A stretch of DNA of 64,000 bases from NCBI RefSeq assembly GCF_016808095.1, contig NC_068978.1, positions 23,862,806-23,926,805 of the forward strand, read 5' to 3'. Below are positions 1 to 11,560 of the stretch, piece after piece. Every line of letters starts with the position of its first letter. Positions within the stretch are counted from its first letter, which is position 1. Source of the stretch: Vigna angularis. Taxonomy: Eukaryota; Streptophyta; Magnoliopsida; Fabales; Fabaceae. Below the pieces are notes generated by a model. It was not told where the DNA came from. It saw nothing but the letters and a program-made list of their open reading frames with translations, and ran no database searches. The translations under genes and the position numbers were made by a program.

Positions 1-25
1 ACACTAATTATACTAATATTATAAA

Positions 26-192
26 GGGTTAAATATGTTTTTAATCCCTAAACTATTAAGCGAATTTGTTTTTAATCCCTCTTTCAAACTAAGCTACATT
101 TTGATCATTCTCCTTAAGGAAACCATAATTTTTTGTCCTCCAAAACTAACGACGTTAAAAATAAGCTGAGGTGGCTAACGGTGGTGTGACAC
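26..192 (+). repeat. MULE left terminal inverted repeat
   Basis: Pairs with 1464-1630 read on the other strand. Shared blocks include GGGTTAAATATG, AAGCGAATTTGTTTTTA, AAGCTACATTTTG and CCTCCAAAACTAAC, and the match fades near the GTGGCTAACGGTGG/GTGTGACAC stretch. Differences are mostly single bases. Confidence 0.9.
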
Positions 193-544
193 GTTTTTTT
201 TTCTGACACCAATTAATCTTTCTCATCTCTTTTCCCTCCCTCTCCCTCCGACTCTACCATAGCCACCTCCGGCGCCACCTTAAACATCTCTGGCGCCACC
301 ATCAACCATGAAACCCCCATGTGCAACCACCCTCCACCACGCTCACCTCCATAGCCAACGTAAAACCTCCATCTCCACTACCCAGAAAACCCCCAAATCG
401 CGTATCTGTTCATCTCCTCCCACCACCATAGAGACCTAAATCAGAAAACTAAAACCACCCAAACCTTCATCAGCGCAACGCCGCCCCACCCACCCACCGC
501 CTCCTCAGCCACCGCTTCCTCAGCCACCATCGACCCTCCCCTCC

Positions 545-1213
545 CTTCCGGATCTCCTCCTCACAGCTCTATCTGTATCCTTCCTCGTCTCCTCCTCCAA
601 GCCCAACACCGCTTCCACCTGTTGCCCCTTCTCGTTCTGCTTCCTCAAATTCCTCGCCATGTTCCTCACCGCAACACCTTCCAAAAATACCACCACACCC
701 ATTGCCCTCAACACCCTACCCCCGAGCCCCCACAACTTCGCGTCTCCCCAATCCCTCTCTGATTGGATCAAACCCCGCCTCCCCTCCAAGTCCTTCACCT
801 CGTTGGGCGTCAAGCCCGACACCAAAAACGTGCACAACCTCTGGCTCAAACTCTCCCAGGGAGAAACCTCCCTCGCCGATTCCAGTCCACCGATTCGGAT
901 AGTCCATGTCGTCCTCGTCTGTGTCACCGCCAAATACGGAAAGGTCCCCATCGAGTCGAACCAGGAGTTGTCTGATGGCAACATCCGGAAGCGCGACAGG
1001 CCCTTGTCGAAGAAGATGAAGCCCAACGAGGACCCCGAGTCCGTCGCCGTCAGAGGCATTTTCGAAGAGCTTGGCTCTGCGATTGTTGGTGCAGGACCCA
1101 ATCCCGAAATCGCTGACATTGCACCATCGATCCCAATTCGTATGAGATGCGGGTCGAGGAGCGCGATTCGGGTTCGTACCCGGGTTTGCCCAGTTAGGTG
1201 TTTTGTTGTTTCC
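545..1213 (+). pseudogene. captured Nudix hydrolase gene fragment
   Basis: The + strand is coding-like across most of the MULE interior. It contains PPIRIVHVVLV, then ESNQELSDGNIRKRDRPLS, then a region with NEDPESVAVR followed by IFEELGSAIVG. This resembles a Nudix fold with a Nudix-box-like acidic helix, as in plant Nudix-domain proteins. The frame then slips near 1120-1130 and continues as TIDPNSYEMRVEERDSGSYPGLPS before a stop. An upstream stretch near 570-660 (TALSVSFLVSSSKPN) could be the parent gene's N-terminal part. The frameshift, the truncation and the host element make it a captured fragment, not a working gene. The parent is inferred from memory of the family, not from a search. 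Confidence 0.7.
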
Positions 1214-1463
1214 TTCTTGAATGCCAATTACTTCATTTTGTTCAAATGAATTCAAAAATAGGAGTGGTAATCAAATAATGGGTTGAATGAGTTGTTGTTA
1301 AGCTGTAGCTAATGAATTCAACTTGTGTTGGTATTTGTGATGCGGAAGGGAGGGGAGGGTCGTCGGTGGCTGAGGAGGTGGTGGGAACATCCATGGTGGG
1401 GGAATGGGGTTGTGGTGGAACGGGAGAAAATCTGGGAAGATTGATGTCAGAAAAAAAAAATGA

Positions 1464-1630
1464 TGTGACACTCCACCGTCAGCCAGCTCAGTATTTTTTT
1501 AACGCTGTTAGTTTTGGAGGAAAAAAATTATAATTTCCTTAAAGAGAAGGACCAAAATGTAGCTTAATTTGAAAGAGAGACTAAAAACAAATTCGCTTGA
1601 TAGTTTAGGAACTAGAAGCATATTTAACCC
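1464..1630 (-). repeat. MULE right terminal inverted repeat
   Basis: Inverted copy of the left TIR. It ends ...TATTTAACCC immediately before the second copy of the 9-bp target duplication tattataaa (1631-1639). Confidence 0.9.
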
Positions 1631-1639
1631 TATTATAAA

Positions 1640-3120
1640 ATAGTAATACAAAATAATTATATAAAAGATAAATAATATAAATAATAATATAATAAATCTA
1701 TTGTGAAATATGTTTTGACAATTATTACACTGTATATACAGCATAAAGATACCAAATTAAGAAACAGACAAATACCTATCATCTATATTAACATTGTCTT
1801 TCTCATGGCTATTACCTTAGTATCAACTAAAATTTTCTAAATTAGCGTTACTCCCTAAACAATAAATTTCAGAAATTAAATTTTTAAAGTTTCAAAAGTA
1901 AATTTTTATAAATTTAAAAATTAAAGTCAAACTTCACACTAAATTTAAAGTAAAAAACATAGTTAATTGCATATCTATAACATTTAAATCTTTCCCATTT
2001 CCTGAGAAATGCTGGGCCACAATTTCAGGTGCAGAGTAATCTGCTTGGTCCATGACCCTGAACAACTGGAAATGGTTTTCCCGTTTCCTAGAAGAAAATA
2101 AAGAAAAACTATTAAAAAAATATAATGATTTATTTACTAGTGTAAAATAAAGAAAATATTTATTATTCAAATAAAAAAGAAATATTTTAATAAATAGCAT
2201 TAACAAGAATCAAACTTGTATATTTGGGACAGCTATATATCTGTCTTTCCCAAGTTCAATATTTTTTTCTTTTGAAATTGTTTATCACTTTACTAAACAT
2301 ATTGTGTTAGCATAACTTTACAAAAATTTAAGTGCAAATACTTTCAACTTATTAATAGTGTTGCTGAATGAAAATTAATATTTAAGGTCAATATACTTAA
2401 ATACTTAATACACGGTAATTTAACTTAAATACTTTAATACTATTACATTATAATTTTAATGCAGAGTAAAATCCTAAATAAAATACTTAAAATATATTTC
2501 AATCCTATAATTTCTCAATTAATTTTAAATATTGGGAAAATGCATGTGTCTGTCTCCAGTTTTAATGATAACGAAAGATAAAAATATAATTAAATTTTTT
2601 TATAAATTATAATGAAATTAATTAAAAAATATTACTAAAATTATTAAAGTTGTAAAAAATTGTATAATAAAAATATTTATACTAAATGTTTATGGAACTC
2701 TTAAATGTTTATACTAAAGAACTTAATTGTTAATTTTGTTAATTACGGTAAAAAAAAAAAGTCATATTTTCAGTCGTACATTTAATGTACACATAGTACA
2801 TACATTCAAAAAATAGTATAAATTTCATTAATCTCTAAATTTCAGGAGATTATAGTTTCCTGCATCTTAATTATGTGGATAAAAAAATATATGAAAACCG
2901 AAAAATTGAATTTTCTGCTATAAATTACAAATAAAACAAAATCCATTTTCTTTAATAATTATAAGAAGTAGGTTAAAACCCATGTCAGTAAAATACGATT
3001 TTCAATGTAACTTTTATTTATTGCACAGTGATATATTGGGAAACTCAATTTCAAGTTTTAAGAAAATTGGAAGGAATGAAAGAGCCATGAAGGAAAATGG
3101 TGAGGTGGCATATTCATATT
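1640..3120. other. AT-rich intergenic DNA, no gene seen
   Basis: Very AT-rich sequence with many short A/T runs. No open frame with codon-like content and no clear repeat termini were seen. Confidence 0.7.
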
Positions 3121-3144
3121 AAAGTATATAGGAAGAACATAGAC

Positions 3145-3252
3145 CACGTGATTGTTTTCTGTGCAACCAATGCATGTTAGTTATATCTGAGGCAAACATG
3201 AACAGAGAGAGAACCTTCACCAACTTTCTCCTGAACCTGAAGGCTTATATAA
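3145..3252 (+). promoter_or_regulatory. candidate promoter of the HAD gene: G-box and TATA
   Basis: CACGTG (a G-box, bound by plant bHLH and bZIP factors) lies at 3145-3150 and TATATAA at 3246-3252. About 600 bp separate the TATA from the start codon at 3869, which is long for a plain 5' UTR. A 5'-UTR intron is possible; a plausible acceptor, ctattcag, lies near 3830. Promoter function is inferred from motif and position only. Confidence 0.5.
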
Positions 3253-3868
3253 TTCTACTAAGTCTGAAAAGAAAAATGCAGACAATAGAGTGTGAGAGAG
3301 ATTGAGTTTGAGGTTTTGCATTTTATTACAATTTTAGTTAGCTCTCTAATTTGAGAGAATAAAGTTAAAGCTAGTTAGCAAAAAGAAAAGGTTGGTTCAG
3401 TTTGTTGCAAAAGTTTTCATTTCAATCATTTCAAAAGAGTTTCCATCATCTGCTGAAGCTATCTCAGATAGATAGCAGAAAAGTTTGTAAATGAAAGTGA
3501 TCTTTTCTGCATATAAATCACTTGCATGCTGTGTTTTCTCTTTGATTTAGTAATAGAAAAGCATCCAAATGCAGGATTTACACCTGTATAAACTGTGTTT
3601 ATGTTTTTATGTCTGTCATTATGTTTCTCTTTTAATTTTATGAATACAGTGTTGGGACTTTAAAGTAAAACCATAACTTTTATTTTATAGGAATTCCTTC
3701 ATGTTTTTTATATGTGGCTTGTCTTGTAATCATTGCAGAAAGTGTTAATATTTTTAATTTTTATATTTATTATAGTTTGAGAATAATGTCCATATGGTGA
3801 CTTCCATTGTTCATGAAACTTACTATTCAGTTGTTTTCTGTTTAAATGTGTAAGGATTTGGTTTTCTG

Positions 3869-4787
3869 ATGGAAATCGAGAATGATAACAGCTTCACACA
3901 ACAGACTGCAAGGCCAAAATATGATTGTCTTCTATTTGGTAAGCTTTGTAATGAGTACACTGTACAGAAAAATTCCACATTTGTGCATTCTGCTATATAA
4001 TAACTTATATTATTTTGCAGATTTAGATGATACTTTGTATCCTCTCAATTCTGGTCTTGCACTTGCAATTCATCAAAACATCAAGGGTAAGTGCTGTTAT
4101 AGTATTTTCATGGTGTTATATAGTATTTTCATTATTAGTTGCTGCTGATTTTTTGCATGGTTGATCTTTAGATTACATGGTGGAGAAACTCGGCATAGAA
4201 CCAAGTAAAACTGATGAAATGACCAATCTTCTTTACAGTAACTATGGAACTACTCTTGCTGGTTTAAGGGTGTGATTTTCTCTAATTGTTTGCTAATTAT
4301 CATTTTATGATAAATAAGTTTTAGTTGTTAAATTCTGAAAATACTGGTAATTTATTTACTCCCATGCATTTCATTTTCTATTCAGGCAATTGGATATGAC
4401 TTTGATTATGAAGAATATTACAGGTAGTGTTGCATCTTTCTTTTCGTCCACATCACTTTGAAATGACTAATGAGTGTTTCTTTTTTCAATATGCCTGAGT
4501 CTGTTTAATCTGAAATGGTGATATTTGACTCTTAAAAATTTTGTTGACAGTTTTGTTCATGGAAAATTGCCGTATGAAAACTTAAAGCCAGATCCAGTTC
4601 TGAGGAATCTCCTACTGAGTCTTCCTTATAGGAAGCTTGTAAGTTGTTTATAACAAAAATGAAAGCAGTACAATTGCAAAAAAACATCATGACATTCGAA
4701 AAATATACATTTATTAGAAATTTTATTATATATTATAATATTAATTATGTCAAACTATATTTTCTTTCAAATATATCAGGAAAATAT

Positions 4788-4853
<66 letters not shown>

Positions 4854-6635
4854 TATTAGATTGTCAAATAGTGGTTCTAAAATTTACAAGTTATATTTTT
4901 AGTTTCTAAAATGATCACAGATTTTTTTTGTTTTTTGTCTTGATGAATAGTATGTTCCCTCATATAGTACTATATTTAATCTCTCACTCTTGTGTTTGAA
5001 CACTTGTTTTTGTGAATAATAGATTTTTACAAACTCAGACAAAGTCCATACGATTAAGGCACTGGAAAGACTTGGATTGGAAGATTGTTTTGAAGGAATC
5101 ATATGCTTTGAGACTCTCAATCCCATCCACAGAGGTACTGTGTATGATGATGAAGAGAACAAAGGTTCAATGGCAACTGATCCAACACCAAAAACAGCTC
5201 TAAAATGCTCAGAAATCTTTGACATCATTCAACATTTTGCTGAACCTGATCCCACTGCAGAGCTTCCAAGCACACCAGTTATCTGCAAACCATCAGAACA
5301 TGCCATTGAATTGGCTCTCAAGAAAGCCAACATTAACCCAAAAAGAACAGTAAGAAAAAACAACCTCAATTCTGTTAACTTTCACAAATAACTATAGGTT
5401 TAATGTTTATTTGTAACATCTCACTTTTTGATTTTATTATCTCTAAAAAACAATATTAGTAGTTCGTGTCTTTAATTTAATTTGATAGTTTGATAATGAG
5501 TAAAACAGATTCAACAAATAATTAAAATAGATTTTAATATGATTTTGATATTAAGTTAATTTTAGTTTAATTTTATAAAACTTGTTTATAAGATTTGATT
5601 TCGGACCACTTTTATATATGTACATATATATTATAATTTATTTTTATCTTTATAAAATTTTCAATATAATTTCACTACTAGAACAATATAAAAAATGTAC
5701 AATTGAGAAAAAATGCATCAATCAGAAAAGGAAAATAGAAAAATTAGTATCCAAAAGAGCTTTAGCATCTGCTTATGTTTATGGAGTGACTTATTTAACT
5801 TCTTATCATATTATATAACCTGTAAATCTATTACTTTCATTCCTATAAATATAAATTAAGTGTTGATAAATTTTTGGCAGTTCAAGAATTATTTTTCTTA
5901 AAGCTTTTAAGGTTGGAATACATTTGATACGGTTCTTTGCTACATTCAGTTGTTCTTCGAGGATAGTGTCCGCAACATACAAGCTGGAAAACGAGTGGGT
6001 CTTCACACTGTGCTGGTATGTCAATGTTGGGAACTTTGTGTAGTAGAAACTCACTATTTTTTAGGAATTACTTATCGCTTTATAAGTTTGATAGAATACT
6101 ATTTTTAATTTTTTTTTATTAGACAAATTTTTGGTAATTTCAAATTTTATCCCAATTGATATATTGACACCTTTCAAAAGATTTATCAACTGGATAACCT
6201 TTTGAATCTGTATTTCCTTTTGAATTAACATGTTACCCCTTTTGATTCAAAGAAGCAACAAAGCAAATATAGGCTCAAGTTAGTATATTTATTAAATTTT
6301 GGTTTTAAATAACATTAAAAATTTATAAAAATCACCTATTTTTATGTATTTTATATTTAATTTAAGAGAGAGATTAAAGATTGTAAATTAAAAAAAAATG
6401 AAAGTGTGATAATATATTTTCCTTAATATTTAAGTAGTTGAGGTTCTAAAATGTGATTGGTTGGTACATCCAGGTTGGTAAATCCCAGAGAGTTAAAGGT
6501 GCTGACTATGTCATGCAGAGCATTCACAACCTTAGGGAGACAGTACCTCAATTATGGGAAACTGAAATAACAGCACAAGTTATTGCATCTCCTGGGACTC
6601 AGAAGCTTGCAGTGGAAACAACACTTATAGTTTGA
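3869..6635 (+). CDS. HAD-superfamily hydrolase, pyrimidine 5'-nucleotidase-like (SDT1 family), 8 exons
   Basis: Exons read as 3869-3938, 4021-4086, 4172-4269, 4386-4423, 4551-4638, 5023-5349, 5950-6015 and 6474-6635. All junctions are GT-AG and in phase, giving 915 nt or 304 aa. HAD motif I is FDLDDTLYP near residue 24, with the nucleophile Asp and acid/base Asp two residues apart, split by intron 1. Motif II is FTNSD. A lysine in the VICKPS segment suits motif III and FFEDSVRN suits motif IV. This pattern fits HAD subfamily IA variant 3, the plant/yeast SDT1-like nucleotidases that dephosphorylate pyrimidine or other nucleotide monophosphates; the substrate is inferred from the family. No transit peptide is evident, so it is probably cytosolic. 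Exon 6 is unusually long (327 nt) and fully open. aataaa follows the stop at about 6667. No lesion was seen. Confidence 0.93.
4789..4853. repeat. compound (TA)n-(GA)n microsatellite in intron 5
   Basis: An uninterrupted TA run to about 4826 passes directly into a GA run to about 4853, inside intron 5 of the HAD gene. It is likely length-polymorphic. Confidence 0.95.
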
Positions 6636-6679
6636 GACATGCAAGAATGACAGTTTCTATTATCATCAATAAATTTAAG

Positions 6680-6960
6680 GATCAATTACAATTTTTAGTT
6701 CTGACTTTTGAGATAAATTTAGTTTTGGTTTTCTAAATCTTTAAAATATTATTTTAGTCTCTCAAATTTGAAAAATAATTTCTGTAGTCTTTTAGTAATA
6801 AATGAAGGAATCAAAAGATTTTTGTTAAACTAGTTTTTATCCTTACATTTCAGAGATTTCAAAAGCTTTTTTTTTAATTTGAGAGATTAAAATTAGTTTT
6901 TTTTATTTGAAAACCAAAGTTAGATTCATCTTAAATTTATGGGGTTAAAAATTTAGTTAA
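6680..6960. repeat. decayed inverted-repeat (MITE-like) element
   Basis: About 90 bp at the left (around TTTAGTTTTGGTTTTC and TCTCTCAAATTT) recur inverted at the right (AAATTTGAGAGA, GAAAACCAAAGTTAGA). The arms are imperfect and no clean target duplication was found. It lies just downstream of the HAD gene's polyadenylation region. Confidence 0.55.
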
Positions 6961-8330
6961 ATCTGCGTTAGTTTCCCTTGTTCTGTTTTTAATGGTTACG
7001 GTACTTGATAATTGGTTAAGTTTGGTCATTTGTTTTCTTTTAATAAAAGCATTATCATCTGTTCTTGCAATTTTGTAGTTTTTAGTTGATCAGGTTATCT
7101 TGCGAAAGAACATAAAGAAAAAGTTATTGTACCTAATTTAATTGGTTAACTCAAAATATTAAAACATTTTAACTATCTCTATCTATTTTCAAAAATATGT
7201 TTTATATTCAACTGAAATTATATTTTCAATTACTTTTTTATACAGACACTTTATAAATATTTTTATAAATAACTAATAAAATTAACTAACTTTCTTTATC
7301 ATCCCAAGTTTAATTAATTCTTCTAGAGAGAAACCGTGTTCTTAAAATAAATTTGTTTAATTGTTATTAAAAAGACAATGTATAATTAATTAATGTTTGC
7401 ATATAGAATTTTATAAATTTAAGATAGAGAAGGCAAAGTAGATTGGGCGATGAACATGTCAATCTGAGTATGGCTCATCCCGCTAACCCATGACTTTGTA
7501 TTGTGGTGTCTTATGTTGTTTAATTTTATATTATTTTTTTATAGTGAAAATTTGGAAGGAGAAAATTGGATACAGATATCTTTCACTAGAAAGAACAAAA
7601 CTATATATTAGCCATTAAAAAACTGTACTCAAACAAAAATAGGAAAAAAAAATAAATTGGGCTAGCCCATTCCATCATAAAACCATACTACAGAAAAAAA
7701 ATTATCAGTTATAATCTTGTTTTTCTCAAACAGAAGGTTCTTCTTTAGTAAACACAAGATCGAAATATGATAATATGTTATAATTAAAACAACAAAATTT
7801 CTAACTTGTAATTGAATCCTCTGTTCTGAATAGTACATAATATGAAAGATCTAAAGAATACCCAACCCAAAACAACTAAACATCATAGGTAAAATTCTTG
7901 TTGACACCACTAGTAGACAGTGAACTAACTCAAGTACTTGTCACTGACATTCCTCTGATATAAAACATATAATCTACACCCATGTTGACTGACATAACAA
8001 ATCTAAGACATTCCTTATGTAGATGATTACTCCCATGTTGGATTTAAAAAAACATACTTCATAAAGTATAAATATTCAATGTGCAGATCTCTCTTTGTTT
8101 CAGAACTGTTCTTTCTTTGGGTGTACAGAGATGTTCAATTTGATCATCATCTGTTCTATTCCGATCACATATAATCCTTCTCAATACAATTTCTCTGATG
8201 TGGTAAGAAAAGAGGTTGTTTTTGCATTAGTACAAAGTCCAGAAAAGGCAAATGCAAAATCACTAGAAACTCATTAAAATATTAAACAGGTTCAAAATGT
8301 TAAGTCAGCAGTAATGAGTACCTTAAAATC
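6961..8330. other. intergenic DNA between convergent genes
   Basis: AT-rich spacer between the 3' ends of the HAD gene (+) and the YidD-like gene (-). No coding signal or structured repeat was recognised. Confidence 0.6.
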
Positions 8331-8345
8331 AGCCATTCATCTCAA

Positions 8346-9188
8346 TCAGTCGTCAACATCTTCCGGTAGACTAGGCTCGCCAAACCATCTAGGTGGATCA
8401 TAACCATGCCCACCTAAAGACATATAACGAATATACTTGTAGCACATTTAAAACCAATTATGTAACTTAAAATCAGAACAAAAATAACAAGTATGCACAA
8501 CACTATCAAAGTAATTGGTCAATACCATACCAAGGGGATTGCATCGACAGAGACGCCACGCAGTCAAAACTGTACCCTTCACCACTCCATATCTCTTATA
8601 AGCCTCCATGGAATATTCACTGCATGTAGGAACATAGCGACAGCTCTTGGGCAAAATTGGTGAAATTTCTCCTGCACACATGAACAATATCATGTTTGGG
8701 TAAACCAAGCTTAATCAAACATTTATTCAATATTATTCTACCAAATAAGAACCTATTTATAGGGTTTAAAAAAATTCAAATGTGAGTTTAAATATTGGTA
8801 TATGAATAAAGATGAGAATAAAGATGAGAAAGTTGAACACAGAATTGAAATGAGAATGAAAAACAGTTACTCTTGTAGAATCTCAACATGGACAGCGCAA
8901 CTTCGACTCCTAAATTTTTCACCTCGCCATCTGATGAAAAATTTAACAGTAAAAATTAAATTATTTGACAAGTGAATTAGCTTAGCAGAGAGAGAGAGAG
9001 AGGAGGGTACCTTGGATTGTTTCAGGGTTGGAATCTTCCTTTAATGCACAAACCAATGGGGTGTGATGATGTGGTAGGGTTCGGAAAGGATAGTGGAGTG
9101 GATTTATTTTGATTTTAGGAGAAGAGAAATTAGGGTTTTGAATTAGAATGGGAGAATAAGAGTTGGGAGTTAGAAAAAGATTGGCCAT
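8346..9188 (-). CDS. plastid YidD-like membrane protein insertion efficiency factor, 4 exons
   Basis: Exons in transcription order are 9188-9011, 8930-8871, 8671-8531 and 8413-8346, all GT-AG and in phase, giving 148 aa. The core reads LRFYKREISPILPKSC, then RYVPTCSEYSMEAYKRYG, then TAWRLCRCNPLG and YDPPRWF. This is the compact cysteine-rich YidD (UPF0161/DUF37) family, which in bacteria helps the YidC insertase place proteins in membranes. The 70-residue Ser/Pro/Asn-rich N-terminus before the core looks like a plastid transit peptide, so a thylakoid or envelope role beside ALB3-type insertases is inferred. An in-frame upstream ATG at 9245 would add 19 residues; MANLF at 9188 was preferred as a typical transit-peptide start. 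No lesion was seen. Confidence 0.9.
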
Positions 9189-9249
9189 GATGACGCCAAG
9201 ACACAAGCTCCACCGCTGTGAAGCCTTCAGACCAGCGCCCAGCATTCGT

Positions 9250-11030
9250 GACTGACAACAAAATAGCGATAATTTGAGGATATGAGTTCAATTTAAAAAA
9301 GTTTAAGATTCAATTGTATTTTTATTTCTTTAATCTTTGTAAAAAACTTTATTAGTAAAACAAACGCTTTACAGCACAAAATAATACAAAGTAATTTTTC
9401 AAAATATTCAAAAAATAGTGTACTTTAACTATTAATAATATTGTGGTGAGTACATGAAATATTCAAAATCAATTACTTTTAAAGAATATATTCCCAATAG
9501 TAAACAAACATGAATATACTATTGCTTGTTTTCAAATTTCCAAAAAGTATTTCTAAATTAAATTTTACAAAAAATACTTTTATAATCTTAAGCAACCAAT
9601 AGTCATTATATATATATAAAAGAATTTACAAGAAAATTAATATGATGCTAAAGGTATGAATTAATTTTCTGACAAGTCATTCTTGTTAAAAAAAATTGTG
9701 TCTAACTAATTATCTTTAAGGAAATTATCCTTTATGTATACACTTTAAATGAACACTTAGATAATTTAATAGATTTGAAATCAACTTCATATTTACATAC
9801 TTTTATCTTTATATATTAAGTTTACTTTTATTACGAATTAAAATTATTAATCTAAACTTCATTTATATTCATGAATATTAAAGCATAAAACAATTTTAAA
9901 TATGGACAGACAACAATTTAATTTTTAACATATAGTTTGTTTAGAGATAACCCATAATTTTAATCATGATAAATAATAATAAATTTCAAAATGCAAAACG
10001 ACAAAAACTAGATGGCACATAATGAAGATATACTAATGATTAGAAATAAAAAAACATAAGTGTAAAATGTAAAGATCTAGAAAATGACATTTTAAAAATG
10101 ATAGTAATTTAAAATTAGTGAGACTTAATTATTATAATATTAATAGGTTTTAATATAAATAGTTTTGTTAGGAAAAAGTTTTATTATTTTAAAACATACT
10201 CTCTTGAAACCACTTTCTTTTGGAGTTTTCTAACTTCTTCTTAGGAGTTATTATCATATGTTTGTCTTATTGAAGAACCAAAACCATAAAATTGATCCTA
10301 CATCAAGTTTTTCAATTTGAACCAATCAGTTTCTCTATTTGAGTAAGTTGAGTTTCAACCAATTTTTCCTTAGTCTTTTGTATTTGTTACATGTGGGTCC
10401 CACTTAGCTTGCATGGGTCTTTTGAGTCATCATATTTACTCTTTGCTTATCAGTGGTTCTAACGGTGTACCATGATCGTATTTCTGTTATCCATAGGAGC
10501 AAATAGAGTTTCATGCGTGTTTAGAGTTGTTTTAACTTTCTAAAGCATTCAGGTAAAGAAAACTAATTATCTTGCTTTAGTTTTATAGATTGTTTGATAA
10601 TGTTAAATTCCATGTCTAATTGGTCTATAATTTGTGATTGAGCTGTTGATAACTATGATCTTTTGAGATGGTTGTGGTTTGCTTGAATTTGTCCCTTTGT
10701 TGTTAAGAAATTGAAGAATCCATCCATTTGAACAAATTGATATGCACTCTAACATTGAAACATGGTTTTTTACTAAGCACTGAATCAAGAATACAAATTT
10801 GATAGGTCCTTGGTTTTCCAAATTAGATAATTTAATGTGCAAGTTTTTTAATTTGACATTGAGCACAAGTTTGGTAGTAAAGGTATGGAAGCATTTCAGC
10901 TTCAGACCATTGAATGCTACATACTTGGTTAATAGTGGAAAGGTAGATGGGGAGTGACTTTGTATTACAAGAGGCTCTGCTAGTGGGTATACCACCTTAG
11001 TTGCCTTGCTTTTAAAGAAACTTTTAAGGC
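9250..11030. other. intergenic DNA, no recognised gene
   Basis: AT-rich to about 10200, then less skewed DNA. A 130-codon open frame on the minus strand at 10603-10995 shows no family signature and is not called as a gene. The 10200-11030 stretch may be the degraded body of the gypsy remnant that follows, but no pol motif was readable. Confidence 0.5.
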
Positions 11031-11039
11031 TGGTGCTTT

Positions 11040-11560
11040 TCTGTATGGTAGTCTAAGTTTGCTTGGGGAAAAGATTTTGGGCTTAAAGAGGCATTTAGGG
11101 AAGGTTGTTGGCTCTTGTTGGATGAGCTTTATCTTAATCAACAATTTGTTTTAGAAGATCTACATTGTGAAGGCCATGAAAGCAAAAGTACAAGAGCTAC
11201 CAAAACAAGTGTTGGTGCAATGGCAAAAAGGGCAAGTCAAAAGCAGTCATGTGGGAAGATGCAACTTCCTCAATTCAACCTTGAGGACAAGGTTGTTCTG
11301 CAACAACGTGTAATGATAGGATATAATGTGTATGAGAGGATGAAACAAATTAAAAAGAAGTTATTAGTTAGGTTGTTAGGGTGAGCGAGGTTTCCTTTAT
11401 ATAGTTGGGGGGTCGTGGTATGTAGGGGACTTTTGGATAATTTTGTAGATTGAGCTTGAGCTCTTTGTGAAGGGAAAACCTTTGGAGAAGAGAGTGTTCT
11501 CTTATTTTTGTGTTCTTTTGAGTCTATACAATAAATAATATTACTCTTCTTTCTCTTTTC
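11040..11560 (+). pseudogene. decayed Ty3/gypsy pol C-terminus with 3' tail
   Basis: Around 11180-11310 the + strand reads LPKQVLVQWQKGQ and then, in another frame, LPQFNLEDKVVL. These are the hallmark pieces of the C-terminal tail that follows integrase in plant Ty3/gypsy chromoviruses. At least one frameshift separates them. A purine-rich stretch, a TATATAG box near 11400 and an aataaa-type signal near 11530 could be remains of the 3' LTR. No boundaries or TSD could be set. Confidence 0.5.

Larger units (their letters stand above)
26..1630. mobile_element. Pack-MULE-like Mutator transposon
   Basis: A 1605-bp element bounded by long terminal inverted repeats of about 165-170 bp (roughly 26-192 and 1464-1630). 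Both TIRs begin GGGTTAAATATG when read inward. A perfect 9-bp target duplication, tattataaa, lies at 17-25 and 1631-1639. Long TIRs with a 9-bp TSD define the Mutator superfamily. No transposase is encoded; the interior is GC-rich and gene-like, so this is a non-autonomous element that has captured host sequence. The TIRs are similar but not identical, so the insertion is not brand new. Confidence 0.93.

Noticed and set aside
4644..4859. Open frame ending in Tyr-Ile and Arg-Glu runs
   Set aside because: Runs through the (TA)n-(GA)n microsatellite within an intron.
10603..10995. 130-codon minus-strand open frame
   Set aside because: No family signature, no splice or promoter context, and composition like the surroundings.
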